Source: a bacterium (GTDB lineage: Bacteria > Planctomycetota > Planctomycetia > Isosphaerales > Isosphaeraceae). Taken from it: a stretch of 64,000 nucleotides of DNA. Each line of letters opens with the position of its first letter. Position 1 is the stretch's first letter. The position numbers were made by a program, and so were the translations under genes. The DNA is taken from the NCBI GenBank assembly GCA_016125085.1, contig WGMM01000033.1, positions 1 to 64,000 on the forward strand, given 5' to 3'. Below are positions 51,736-61,290 of this stretch, in pieces. The notes under the pieces are model-generated. The model saw only the letters and a list, made by a program, of their open reading frames with translations, did not search any database and had not been told where the DNA came from.

Positions 51736-54700
51736 CGGGCAGGCCCTGCGGTTGCAGTGACTTGCGGCCGTTTCGCTGGAAGGATCTCCAGAACGACGGG
51801 CGGTGCACTGTCGGAAGTGCCAGCCGATTCGGCGCGGCCGACGGCGAAGAACGGCCGGGATTGCGGATCGACCCAGTCTTCGGCGAAGATCCGGATCGTC
51901 CGCTCGGTTTCCCTTTCGGTGATCAGGACGCCGTTGAGGCCGATATCGAGCACCCGAACGCCGTAGGGCAGGTTGCGGACGTCGACCGGCACACGGCCTG
52001 CGAAGGGCTCGGAGCGTACCACTTTCAATTGCAATTCGACGATCTCACCCGGCACCAGTTGAAGCTTGCCGGTCGATGTCGTCAGCCGCAGGTTCGATTT
52101 CGGCGTGATCGACCATTTGGAATGGTTGCCGTCGATGACGTGCGACTTCGCCTGACCGTCGATCGATGCGGTGGCGATGAGTTTCCAGAGCGCTTCCGGG
52201 GTAAAGTCTGACTGTGCCGAACCGTCGTGTTCGATAAGCATATCGCAGGAAAGCTGACCGGGCTCGATCCGCCCGACAGTCGCTTTCACGCCTTTCGGCA
52301 ACCCTTCGAAATGCAGGTCCACAGGACCTTCGAAATCGTCGAGCCGGCGAACAGTAGCGGTGACGACGCGGTTTCCGCCTTCGGGGACATTCCAGTCCAT
52401 CGGCCCGAACTGGAGCGAAAAATCGGGCCGGGGTTTGCGCACCAGCAAGGCATATCCGAAATTCGGACCGAAACGGCCGCCGGTTTCACGCACGCGTACA
52501 GTGTAAATTCCATCGGCGGGTGGTGTGAAGAACAGGCGGGAGTCGTTGCCGACGGACATGCCGCCGTCGTCATTGACGGCAAGGGCTTCGTGCAGAATCG
52601 ATGGATCGACCGAAATGGAATCGCCTGGCGGCAGCAATTCCAGACGGGTTACGATTCGGCCCTGCGGAACCTGTTCCGGAGTCGTGCCGAAGTAGCCCCA
52701 GCGAGCTTCGTCGCCATAGAACTGGCAATCGTCGTCTGGATTTTTCGGCAAATTGAAAATGCGGGCGATTTCGCGGCCGATGAGGACATAGTCGTTCATG
52801 CGGAACTCAGGCCAGCGCGTCAGGCGGATCGTCTTCTGGCGGCTGGTGTGGTCGCGAAAGTCGACGAGCGTATCGGCCACCTTGCGGAATCGGGCGAGCA
52901 CGACCGGCTTGCCCTGCGGGTCCGTGAGATCGATGATCGTGTCGGTGTCGTAACCGAGCCGACGGGCCCAGGTTTCGATGACGACCTTTTCGCCCGCTCG
53001 AGCTTCGAATGCAAAACTGTGTGAGGCGAGGCCGGAGCCGAACAGACCGATGGCGGCATCGCCAGGCCGCAGCGGCTTCGAACCGGCACCGGTGCGTACG
53101 GTTCCACCGGGCACGACGAGCATGGACCGGGACCGGTCAGCAAGCCAACCTTCGGGCGGCCGAACGGTTTCATGCCTGTATTGGACATTCGAATCGGCAG
53201 GAGCGGAAGGCCGTGGGGTGATGGCCGATCGGCCGCCATGAGCGTTCCAGACGAGGCTGGCCTCTTCCTTCGCCCCCATGGCGGGCGGCCAATGATAGGC
53301 TGAGACTGGCCGGTTCGAGAGTTCGAGAAGAGCGAAATGGTTGCCCCCGCCGGAGAATTGCGAGTCACGCACTTTTGCCAGGATTTCGCCGTCGAATTCG
53401 GGCACGTACGACAAAATCGCCTCTCGGCCAGGCTGGGGTTCCAGGGTGGCCAACTGGCGGCCGTCGGACGCTTCGAGCCAGATTTTTTCATTGAGCGAGG
53501 AACCTGCGGAACGGCCAAGTGACCGGAGGGTGACGGCCTCGCCCTTGCGAACCTGGATTCGCGAGGCGAAGACCTGACCGGGGGCCGCGATCGTCGTCCG
53601 GATCGTCTCGCCGGAAGCGATCCCGGGCAATTCGGAAGAGTCGCCCGGCATACGCGCGGCAAGTTCGCGAATTTTACCGGGAATCACGAGGATCGACTGT
53701 TCGCCGGTCACGCCAAGAGGGGTCAGCAGGCGAACACGAATGGAGTCGGTTCCGGACCGGGGCGGTATGTTCAGCGATAGTTTGACCGAATTGGGCTGGG
53801 GCGGGTCGTGCGGGATGATTTCGAATTTGACGTCCGCGGGGGCCACCCATGTCTGAAGCGTTTTGCCGACGCCCTGGCCGGAAAGCGTGACGACGACATT
53901 CGAATCTGCCGAAACGACGGCTGGCGAAGGCCGCCCAAGATCCGCCATACGAACGAGTTGTGGCTTGAAGCTGTCCGGTTTGCCGCCACGAGAGGAACGG
54001 GCTGGGCGAATCCAGGACGGTGCGGCATCGGGTTTGGCCGGGTCGATCAGCCAGGCGGCGCCGGAGAGTTCGGCCAGGGCGAGTTTGCCGGTTTTCAGCG
54101 AGATCGCGGCCGGCCAGTCGTCGAATTTGCGGGGCATTCCGACCGGTTCGAAATCCATGGTGGACCAGCGTTTGAGCGTCCGGTCCTGCGCGGCGGTGAG
54201 GATCGCCGGGGCTGAGTCTTTGGTGCCCGGAAAGACGACGATGTCATCGATCGGGGCTTCATGAGCCAGGGCGGAACGTACGAGCTTCGGCGGATTGGCG
54301 GCGATGTTCCAGGCTCGCAGCGTGCGATCGGCCCCGCCGCCGTAAATCGTTTTGCCGTCGGCCGAAAACGCCAGGGCCATCAGTTCGCCGGTGGCGTCCG
54401 AGAGGGTCTCGATCCTCTTGCCAGTTTTCAGGTTCCAGAGCTTGACGGTGCGATCGCCCGAGGCCGAAGCGAGCCGGTCAGGATCGTTCGGGGCGAAGGC
54501 CACGTCGTAAACAGCGTCGGTATGTTCCGCAAGCCGCTGGCGAATCTGGCCGGAAGCCGCGTCCAGGACGGCGATCGTGCGGTCGTAAGATGCGGATACA
54601 ATGGACTTTCCGTCGGGCGAAACGGCCAGACCCAGAATCTGGTCCTTGTGTGCCGGGGCATCGAATGACTTTTGGCCATTGGCGGCATCGAAGGCCGCGA

Positions 54701-55421
54701 TCGCGCCGTCGATCCCGGGCTTGCCGTGTGCGACGTAAATCGTTTTGCCATCGTGGGAGAAGACGATCACCGAAACGTTGCCTGCAAGTGGCCCAAGCGA
54801 GCGGCGGGGTTCGGCATCGGCAGCGGTTTCGTAGAGATCGACCCGGTTGCCCCTGTCGAGTGCCAGCCAGAGGGCGTTCGGGCTTAAGGCAACGGCCCGG
54901 GCAGCAGACCTGGCATCTGACTTCGCAGGCGTCGAAATGGCGATCTGGCCGATCGCGGCCTGGGCTTTCAGTGCCGCTGCCGGGTCAATCAGGGCAAGTA
55001 AGGGCGTTTTCGGGTCCGGGGCGTCGTATTTCGCCCCTTCGGCAATCCAGCGTGCAATCAGGGCGATCGAAGATTCGGGCAGCGGGGGCAGCTTCAGGGG
55101 CATGCGGGGCTCTGCCTCGGCCTCGATCACTTCAAGGAGTCGGCTGTCGCCGGGCTTGCCGGGCACGACGATTTCGTCGGGGCCGCTCTGCTTACCGCCT
55201 TTTTTCAGGGCATCGAAGCTCGAAAGATCGAACCCCATGGCGGCCTTCCCGGAGTGGTGGCAGCCCTGGCAGTGCACGGCCAGAATCGGGGCGATTTCGC
55301 GCACGAAGCTGACCGGTTCGGCCGTTTCGCGGGCAGACGTCCGTGCACCAGGCCACACAAGGCCCGAAAAAAGCAGGAACGAACTGATGATCCATGCGCG
55401 ATTCGAGCGACCAGTCGTCAT
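51732..55421 (-). CDS. Exported cytochrome c/WD40/pre-peptidase-domain giant protein
   Basis: A 1229-residue exported protein. Signal peptide (WIISSFLLFSGLVWPGA), then a planctomycete-type cytochrome c domain with HCQGCH (Cys51, Cys54, His55), then WD40-type repeats (AVSPDGKSIVSASYDRTIAVLD, FAPNDPDRLASASGDRTVKLWN, FSADGKTIYGGGADRTLRAWN), and a long C-terminal half with Ig-like and bacterial pre-peptidase-like segments (GIYTVRVRETGGRFGPNFGYALLVRKP). The Met at 55421 fits the signal peptide; an upstream frame extending to 55820 lacks a signal and overlaps the DUF1549 gene. It sits between DUF1549/1553 and YfhO-like genes. Function unknown. Confidence 0.85.
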   Translation of the reverse strand: MTTGRSNRAWIISSFLLFSGLVWPGARTSARETAEPVSFVREIAPILAVHCQGCHHSGKAAMGFDLSSFDALKKGGKQSGPDEIVVPGKPGDSRLLEVIEAEAEPRMPLKLPPLPESSIALIARWIAEGAKYDAPDPKTPLLALIDPAAALKAQAAIGQIAISTPAKSDARSAARAVALSPNALWLALDRGNRVDLYETAADAEPRRSLGPLAGNVSVIVFSHDGKTIYVAHGKPGIDGAIAAFDAANGQKSFDAPAHKDQILGLAVSPDGKSIVSASYDRTIAVLDAASGQIRQRLAEHTDAVYDVAFAPNDPDRLASASGDRTVKLWNLKTGKRIETLSDATGELMALAFSADGKTIYGGGADRTLRAWNIAANPPKLVRSALAHEAPIDDIVVFPGTKDSAPAILTAAQDRTLKRWSTMDFEPVGMPRKFDDWPAAISLKTGKLALAELSGAAWLIDPAKPDAAPSWIRPARSSRGGKPDSFKPQLVRMADLGRPSPAVVSADSNVVVTLSGQGVGKTLQTWVAPADVKFEIIPHDPPQPNSVKLSLNIPPRSGTDSIRVRLLTPLGVTGEQSILVIPGKIRELAARMPGDSSELPGIASGETIRTTIAAPGQVFASRIQVRKGEAVTLRSLGRSAGSSLNEKIWLEASDGRQLATLEPQPGREAILSYVPEFDGEILAKVRDSQFSGGGNHFALLELSNRPVSAYHWPPAMGAKEEASLVWNAHGGRSAITPRPSAPADSNVQYRHETVRPPEGWLADRSRSMLVVPGGTVRTGAGSKPLRPGDAAIGLFGSGLASHSFAFEARAGEKVVIETWARRLGYDTDTIIDLTDPQGKPVVLARFRKVADTLVDFRDHTSRQKTIRLTRWPEFRMNDYVLIGREIARIFNLPKNPDDDCQFYGDEARWGYFGTTPEQVPQGRIVTRLELLPPGDSISVDPSILHEALAVNDDGGMSVGNDSRLFFTPPADGIYTVRVRETGGRFGPNFGYALLVRKPRPDFSLQFGPMDWNVPEGGNRVVTATVRRLDDFEGPVDLHFEGLPKGVKATVGRIEPGQLSCDMLIEHDGSAQSDFTPEALWKLIATASIDGQAKSHVIDGNHSKWSITPKSNLRLTTSTGKLQLVPGEIVELQLKVVRSEPFAGRVPVDVRNLPYGVRVLDIGLNGVLITERETERTIRIFAEDWVDPQSRPFFAVGRAESAGTSDSAPPVVLEILPAKRPQVTATAGPAR

Positions 55422-55492
55422 GCTTTTCTGTCCCCTGGCGGCCGGTGTTCCAGCGAATGGATGTGTTCGTTGAGCCGGCTTATGCGTCGTTA

Positions 55493-57961
55493 TCAATGAT
55501 TGAACAGGCATTCGTCGCTCGTGAGAACAGCCCAGAAGAGGTCTTCGACTGCCGTGCGTCTGGCTTCCTTCCGCTTGGCGGCATCGTCGATTCCGGCCAC
55601 GGCTTCTTTCATGCCGGTGACGAGCTTCGCACGTTCCGCCGGGGTCGGTTGCCTGGCCAGGGCCTTGAGGAACAGGCCATCGACGATTTCTTCTTCGGTC
55701 ATCGGCGAATCGGCCCAGCGGCGCGGCAAGCCATTTTCTGCCCTCAGTTTGCCGTTGAGGGCTTCGCCATTGGCAAGGTTCAGGGCCTGGGCAACGGAAG
55801 GCTCGTTGGTTCGCTCGCATGAGCAGGTCGTCAGCCGTTCGGGACGGCCGAAGGCAGAGAGAAACCCGTTAGCCACTTTCGAATCGGGCAGCTGCACGGC
55901 CCGCCACTTTTCGGGGAAGCCGGCGAAGGGGGTCGGCACTTCGGTGACTTGCGAAAGGACGTCCAGCAGCACTTCCGCGGGCAGCCTGCGTGGCACGTTG
56001 CGCGAGAGATAGAGCGTGTCGGACCGGTTGCCGGGCAGGGGATCCGACGACCGGGCATACACGGCCGAAGTGGCGATCGTCGAGATCAGGTGCCGCATGT
56101 CGAAGCCGTGGGCCTTGAAGTCGGCCTCCAGCCAGGCCAGCAGGTCGGCGTCCCAGGGTGGGGCGGTGGCTTTGATGTCGTCTTCGTCAGCGACCAGTCC
56201 CCGGCCGAAGAATTTCTTCCAGACCCGGTTCACGATCGCCCTGGCGAAAAGCGGATTCTCGGGGGAAGTCATCCAGTCAGCCAGAGCGTCGCGGCGGTTG
56301 CGGGTGTCCGGTGCGGCGAGGGGAGGGGCGTCCAGCGGCTGGGGCGGCATCGGCTTGCCCCGGCGCGGGTGGTAAATTTCGCCGTCGGGCCGGTCGCTCA
56401 CGATCACTTCGCCTGCCGCGTCGCCATCCTTCAATCCCACCCGGCCCAGCATCGAAGCGAAGCCATAGTACTGGTCCTGTGTCCACTTTTCCATCGGATG
56501 GTTATGGCAGCGGGCGCAAGTCAGGGAAAGGCCAAGGAAGGCGACGCTGGTGGTTTCGGTCAGGTCGGTCGGGTCGCGGTGGATGGCGTAAAAATTGCCG
56601 GCCCCTTCGGTGAGCGAACTGCCTTTGGCCGTGACGATCCGGCGCACGAATTTGTCCCATGGCTCATTCGCGGCGACGCTTTCCCGGACGAATCCGTAAA
56701 AGGCCCAGAGTGCTGGCGTGGAGAGCTTGTTGGACGAAACCAGGAGCAGGTCGGACCACTGATAGGCCCAGTAGTCGATCGCCTCGGGCGTGGCCAGGAG
56801 GCGTGTGACTTCCTTGCGGCGCTTGTCCGGGGCCTTGTCGGCCAGGAAGCTCTTCAACCGATCGGAGGCAGGGAGCTGGCCCGTGATGTCGAGCGTGGCC
56901 CGGCGGAGCCAGGCCGCATCACCGGCATCGGGCGAAGGAGGCAGGCCCAGAGCCTGAAGTTTGGCGAGGTTGATCTCGTCGATTTTGTTGAACCGGGGGG
57001 CCTGGGCGAAAAGGTTCGGTTCGACTTTCGCCGGGTTCGGTACAGAGACGGGCACGGTCGTCACCTGATTGGCGTACCAGACGGTGACGTGTGCCTCGCC
57101 GGGATTTTCGGCCTTGAGGCGGCCGTCGTCGTCCACGGCCAGGATGGTCGAATCGGTCGTGCCGAATTTGGCCCAGCCGGTGACATCTTCCGAGGTTCCG
57201 TCGGAATAGACTGCCCGCACGATCACGCGGCCCCGTTCGCCAGCTTCGAACCGGGCCCGGGCCGGGGTCGCTTCCAGCCGGACCACATGGGGAGCATTGA
57301 CTTGCGGGCCGGGAGCACCTGTGGAGATCCAGTCGGCGATGATTCGATAATCGCGACTTCCGGCGGCGAGACGCGTACCGCCACCATGAGGCACCAGGCC
57401 CGTCGCTTTCCAGAGCATCAGGCTTTCTTCAGGTACGCCAGGGCGAACACGGCGGCCGCTGGCCTGGCGTACGAGGGCGTCGTAATCCACCTCAGGAGCG
57501 TAGCCGCGGAGCGAGAGCCGCAGGCCGTTCTTGCCCGCCATCGCTCCGTGGCAAGGGCCCGAGTTACAACCGGTTTTGGTCAGAACCGGCATCACGTGAT
57601 TTTCGTAGCTCCAGCTTTGCCGGGCAGCCGGGCTGGCGATGCGGATTTTTGCTTCAGCCGTCTTGCCGTCCGCCGTTCGGGCGATCAGCTTACCCTCGCC
57701 GCCACGCAGGGGAATGAGCGTCGGCCCTGGTTCCACGCGTGCCAGGTCGGCTGGTTCGACCTGCCACGTGGCCGTGTTCGAAAGATCCTTGACAGCGACG
57801 CCCGCCTGGTCGGTAAGCAGCAGCGAAAGGCTTTCGATGCCGTCGATCGTTTTCAGGTCGATCTTGCCCGGAACGAGCACCGGGCGTGGGGCATCGGCCT
57901 TCGACGTCACATGACCGGCCGACAGGATCACCCAGAAAAGTGGCAGAACAAGAGTACGCAT
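55493..57961 (-). CDS. DUF1549/DUF1553 protein with BIG2-like N-terminal domain
   Basis: An 822-residue exported protein (signal RTLVLPLFWVILSAGHVTS). Residues 30-110 form an Ig-like (BIG2-type) domain, then a cytochrome-like region with an unusual C-x4-C-H motif, GCNSGPCHG (Cys132, Cys137, His138), a second Ig-like part (TPARARFEAGERGRVIV), then DUF1549 (LDITGQLPASDRLKSFL, with CARCHNHP) and DUF1553 (NPLFARAIVNRVWKKFFGRGLV). It lies between DUF1501 (upstream) and the cytochrome c/WD40 gene (downstream), same strand. Function unknown; heme attachment at C-x4-C-H is not standard and may not occur. Confidence 0.9.
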   Translation of the reverse strand: MRTLVLPLFWVILSAGHVTSKADAPRPVLVPGKIDLKTIDGIESLSLLLTDQAGVAVKDLSNTATWQVEPADLARVEPGPTLIPLRGGEGKLIARTADGKTAEAKIRIASPAARQSWSYENHVMPVLTKTGCNSGPCHGAMAGKNGLRLSLRGYAPEVDYDALVRQASGRRVRPGVPEESLMLWKATGLVPHGGGTRLAAGSRDYRIIADWISTGAPGPQVNAPHVVRLEATPARARFEAGERGRVIVRAVYSDGTSEDVTGWAKFGTTDSTILAVDDDGRLKAENPGEAHVTVWYANQVTTVPVSVPNPAKVEPNLFAQAPRFNKIDEINLAKLQALGLPPSPDAGDAAWLRRATLDITGQLPASDRLKSFLADKAPDKRRKEVTRLLATPEAIDYWAYQWSDLLLVSSNKLSTPALWAFYGFVRESVAANEPWDKFVRRIVTAKGSSLTEGAGNFYAIHRDPTDLTETTSVAFLGLSLTCARCHNHPMEKWTQDQYYGFASMLGRVGLKDGDAAGEVIVSDRPDGEIYHPRRGKPMPPQPLDAPPLAAPDTRNRRDALADWMTSPENPLFARAIVNRVWKKFFGRGLVADEDDIKATAPPWDADLLAWLEADFKAHGFDMRHLISTIATSAVYARSSDPLPGNRSDTLYLSRNVPRRLPAEVLLDVLSQVTEVPTPFAGFPEKWRAVQLPDSKVANGFLSAFGRPERLTTCSCERTNEPSVAQALNLANGEALNGKLRAENGLPRRWADSPMTEEEIVDGLFLKALARQPTPAERAKLVTGMKEAVAGIDDAAKRKEARRTAVEDLFWAVLTSDECLFNH

Positions 57962-58021
57962 GGTGTCATTCCAGGGTGAAGAACGCCCGGCCTTATCGGT
58001 CGAACGGTGCAGAGCGGGGCG

Positions 58022-59395
58022 TCAGGCGAACAGCTCGTGAATCGGTTCGTTGCCGTTTTCGACGAGCCGGATCGGCCGGTTGCCTGGCCCGCGCAGCTCC
58101 ATGTCAAGCTTGAGCCCAAGGCCCTGATAGACCGTCGCGGCGATTTCGCCGGTCGTGACAGGCCGGGTTTTCGGCGATCCGCCGATTTCGTCCGACTCGC
58201 CGACGACGGTTCCGCCCTTGAACGGACCGCCTGCGAACAGGCTTGTCCAGACACCCGGGTGGTGGTCGCGGCCGCCGGCGGGATTGATCTTGGGCGTGCG
58301 GCCGAATTCGCCGAAGGCAAGAACCATCGTGTTCGACAGCAGTCCACTGCGATACAGATCGTCGAGCAGGGCGGTGTAGGCACGGTCGAAGTTGGGAGCG
58401 ACTTCGTCCTTCAGGCCTTCGATGGACGTGAACGGGGCCGAGCCGTGGATGTCCCAGGTGACTTCGTTGAAGACCGTTTCGAACATGTTCACGGTGACGA
58501 ACCGCACACCGGCTTCGATCAACCGCCGGGCCATCAGGCACGACTGGCCGAAGCGGGTCCGCCCGTAGCGGTCGCGGACGTCGTCCTTTTCTTGCTTCAG
58601 GTCGAAGGCCTCACGCGTCTTTTTCGACGACATGATGGCATAGGCCTGACGGAAGTTGGCGTCCAGCAGCTTCGCTTCGGCCGATGCTTCGAAGGCGTTC
58701 AGGTTGCCTTCGATCGCCTTGCGCATGCTGCGACGGCGTTCGGACCGCACGGCCGTGACGTAATCGGGCGGCAGCAGGTCAGGCACCTGAAAGTCGGCCG
58801 CGTTCGGGTCGGCGTTCAGGATGAAGGGGTCATACGTCTTGCCCAGATATCCTGCACCATGCGCGTGGGGCAGATTGCCGCCTGTCGCGCCGATCGGTTT
58901 CGGCAGGAGAACGTAAGGCGGGGCGTCGCCCTTCGGGCCCTTGTTCCAGGCCATGACGCTGCCGTAGGGCGGGTGTTCGATTCCGGGACCGAACAGGCGG
59001 CCCGTCTGCATCATCTGGTAACCGGTGTCGTGAATGGCAGTCGCCTGATGGTACGTCGACCGCACTAGCGAGACCTTGTCCATCATCGTGGCGAGGCGGG
59101 GGAAAATTTCCGAGACGAATATGCCAGGCACATTCGTTTCGATCGGCTTGAACGGGCCGCGGATTTCGGCCGGCGCGTCGGGCTTCATGTCCCAGCAGTC
59201 GATTTGCGAAGGCGCCCCGACAAGGAACAGCATGATGCAGTTCATATCGTTATCGGCGGCCTGCGTCGCAGCCCGGGCGGCTGCGGCTTGAGTCATGCCC
59301 AGGCCGAACATGGGCAGGGCTCCGGCGTGGAGAAAATCACGCCGGCTGACACCGCCGCACAAATGGACTTTCCGTTGCGCATCGAGCCGGATCAT
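58022..59395 (-). CDS. DUF1501 family protein (second copy)
   Basis: A 457-residue DUF1501 protein with a Tat-type leader (CGGVSRRDFLHAGALPMFGLGM). Typical segments are NCIMLFLVGAPSQIDCWDMKPDAPAEIRGPF near the start and GRTPKINPAGGRDHHPG near the end, as expected of the phosphatase-like superfamily. It is the first gene of the four-gene minus-strand cluster and is followed 60 bases later by DUF1549/1553. It is distinct from the copy at 38476. Confidence 0.93.
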   Translation of the reverse strand: MIRLDAQRKVHLCGGVSRRDFLHAGALPMFGLGMTQAAAARAATQAADNDMNCIMLFLVGAPSQIDCWDMKPDAPAEIRGPFKPIETNVPGIFVSEIFPRLATMMDKVSLVRSTYHQATAIHDTGYQMMQTGRLFGPGIEHPPYGSVMAWNKGPKGDAPPYVLLPKPIGATGGNLPHAHGAGYLGKTYDPFILNADPNAADFQVPDLLPPDYVTAVRSERRRSMRKAIEGNLNAFEASAEAKLLDANFRQAYAIMSSKKTREAFDLKQEKDDVRDRYGRTRFGQSCLMARRLIEAGVRFVTVNMFETVFNEVTWDIHGSAPFTSIEGLKDEVAPNFDRAYTALLDDLYRSGLLSNTMVLAFGEFGRTPKINPAGGRDHHPGVWTSLFAGGPFKGGTVVGESDEIGGSPKTRPVTTGEIAATVYQGLGLKLDMELRGPGNRPIRLVENGNEPIHELFA

Positions 59396-59668
59396 GGCGA
59401 GTTTTCCGTGTCTGTCCGGGAGCGGGTCGGGTGGTGGGCCGGAAGCCGGCCGGCAGGCTGTGCCACAGGGACGTCGTCGCGAATGATGATTTTCGATACC
59501 GGAAATCCTGGCCGAACTTCAGCCTGTTCCGGAGAGCCGGATTCGCTTCGACGTGATGCGGACGCTATCATCATAACTGCCGAATACGAAGGGGTCAAAG
59601 GCCGCACCAGGCCCGATCGGCCGAAAATCGCCCCGAAGCCTGCAACGCCCGGTCGCAAGCCATTTCCA

Positions 59669-60166
59669 GTGAGTCAACCGCACGTGAACGACGCAGTCCT
59701 GATTGTCGACGGCCTGGTCGAGGCCCCCTTGAGCCTCAAATTCGCCGATTTCGCTGCCATGCCGGATTCCGTGCAGGTGGCCGACGTTTCGCGGTTCGCC
59801 AGCGGCAAGGCCGGCGACGCGGTCACGCTCGAATCGATCCTGGCCCTGGCTCGGCCGTTGCCCGAAGCCAATCACCTGACGCTTCATGCCAACCGCGACG
59901 ACTTCCACGTCTCGGTTCCGCTCGCCGATATCCGGGCCGTCGGACTCCTCGTCTATCGGCTCGCAGACGCCCCGCTGGACGTCAAAAAAGGCGGCCCGTT
60001 CCGGCTCGTACTCAAGGACTTCACGGCGTGCAAAACCAGCGAACTGGATGATTGCGCCAACGTCAAATTTCTGGACAGGATCGAACTTTCCCAGCGCAAG
60101 GGCCGCGACACCCGCCCGCTTACAGCCGAAGAACATGCGGCACTGCATGCCAAAGAGCATGCCTGA
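59669..60166 (+). CDS. Molybdopterin-binding oxidoreductase-domain protein
   Basis: A 165-residue protein with the sulfite-oxidase-like (PF00174-type) fold pattern: LIVDGLVEAPLSLKFADFAAMPDSVQVADVSRFASGKAGDAVTLESIL, HLTLHANRDDFHVSVPLADIRAVGLLVYRLADAPLDVKKGGPFRLVL and ACKTSELDDCANVKFLDRIELS. The closely related planctomycete family has the same ending. No Cys ligand for molybdenum was confirmed, so cofactor binding is unproven. The start is GTG (59669, or 59684); the region upstream of it is non-coding. It faces the DUF1501 gene across about 270 bases. Confidence 0.75.
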   Translation: MSQPHVNDAVLIVDGLVEAPLSLKFADFAAMPDSVQVADVSRFASGKAGDAVTLESILALARPLPEANHLTLHANRDDFHVSVPLADIRAVGLLVYRLADAPLDVKKGGPFRLVLKDFTACKTSELDDCANVKFLDRIELSQRKGRDTRPLTAEEHAALHAKEHA

Positions 60167-60229
60167 AACGAACTGCTGCGAGATCAGGAAGTGAGCTTGA
60201 TCGCCCGACCAGAACGAAGTCTGATGAAG

Positions 60230-61108
60230 TCAGAAGTCTTTGATTCGTAACATCTTCACGACCGCGTCCAGTCGTTCGGCCAGGCCGGCTCCCTTGGGGC
60301 CAGTGCCGGTGTGTTTCAGGACCATCAGGGTTTCGTCGTCCTCGCTGGGTTGGCCGCCACGGAATCGGACGACCGAGTCAAGGACGGCCTGGCCGAGTTC
60401 GGAGCATGGCATGTCGGTCGGGTCGATGGCCGCGAGCATCTCCATCAGCCCGGTTTCGCCGAGCGTTCGGCCGTCGGGCGATCGGGCTTCGACCAGCGCG
60501 TCCGTGTACAGCAGCAGAGAATCACCAGAGACGAGCGGGAAGCGGAAGGTGTCATAGGCGTGTCTCTCGTCGACGCCGATGGGCATGTTCGTGACACCGA
60601 TCGTCGTCTCGGCACCGTTGGCCAATCCTTCGCCAAGGTATGACCATCGCCGCTGGCCGGCATTCCAGAAGGCGGGCCGCGGATGCCCCGCGATGCACAT
60701 TTCGACGGACCTGTTGTGCGACAGGTAAGTCATCACGACCGCCGTGGCGAAACGTCGCAAGTCAGCGTACTCGGTGAAATTCCGGTTCAGGTCTCGCATG
60801 AACCTGCGCTGGCTCTTGCGCACGATGTGCCGCTTGACGAGCCGGCGGAGTTCTTCGGCATACTCCCGGACATGCTCGCCATGGCCTGAGACATCGCCTA
60901 CCAGAACGCGGGTGATCACTCCTCCGCCGCACAGCGAAAGGTAATGGACGTCGCCGCCGGTCGATTCGTCGCGAAAAGGGCGCGATCGTATCCAGACATC
61001 CATGCCCGGACATTTGACGGCTCGCTCCGTGGCCTCGATGCCGCCCAGGATTTCCATGCACGTCATTTCGTGAGGCTCAGCCGAGCCCGAATCTTCGACG
61101 AGTGCCAT
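60230..61108 (-). CDS. SpoIIE-type PP2C Ser/Thr phosphatase (copy 1)
   Basis: A 292-residue soluble PP2C-like phosphatase of the SpoIIE/RsbU kind, which dephosphorylates anti-sigma antagonists or similar proteins. Metal-binding motifs are present: STGGDVHYLSLCGGG (Asp53), VLVGDVSGHGEHV (Asp72), DALVEARSPDG and DDETLMV. No N-terminal sensor or membrane part. Its neighbour at 61291 has the same architecture and about half identical residues by eye, so the two form a tandem duplicate on the same strand with a 182-base gap. Confidence 0.88.
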   Translation of the reverse strand: MALVEDSGSAEPHEMTCMEILGGIEATERAVKCPGMDVWIRSRPFRDESTGGDVHYLSLCGGGVITRVLVGDVSGHGEHVREYAEELRRLVKRHIVRKSQRRFMRDLNRNFTEYADLRRFATAVVMTYLSHNRSVEMCIAGHPRPAFWNAGQRRWSYLGEGLANGAETTIGVTNMPIGVDERHAYDTFRFPLVSGDSLLLYTDALVEARSPDGRTLGETGLMEMLAAIDPTDMPCSELGQAVLDSVVRFRGGQPSEDDETLMVLKHTGTGPKGAGLAERLDAVVKMLRIKDF

Positions 61109-61290
61109 CAGTTTCTCTTACGACCGGTCATCATTCGTTCATTTTCGCGTCGTCGCAACAATTGTATTCGGCCGTGAAGGCCTGATGCGTCAATCCGTAT
61201 GCAAGATATTATTGGACAGTCGGTTATATGAAATTTGCGAGCGGCTTGATCCGATTCCGCGGAAGCTCGCCCTTCTATCGTGAAGACTCG

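Noticed and set aside
51732..55820. Upstream start of the cytochrome c/WD40 gene at 55820
   Set aside because: The extra 133 codons overlap the DUF1549 gene and lack a signal peptide, whereas the Met at 55421 starts one.
55949..57979. 676-codon plus-strand open frame opposite the second DUF1549 gene
   Set aside because: Opposite strand of a well-supported gene; no start signal or domain.
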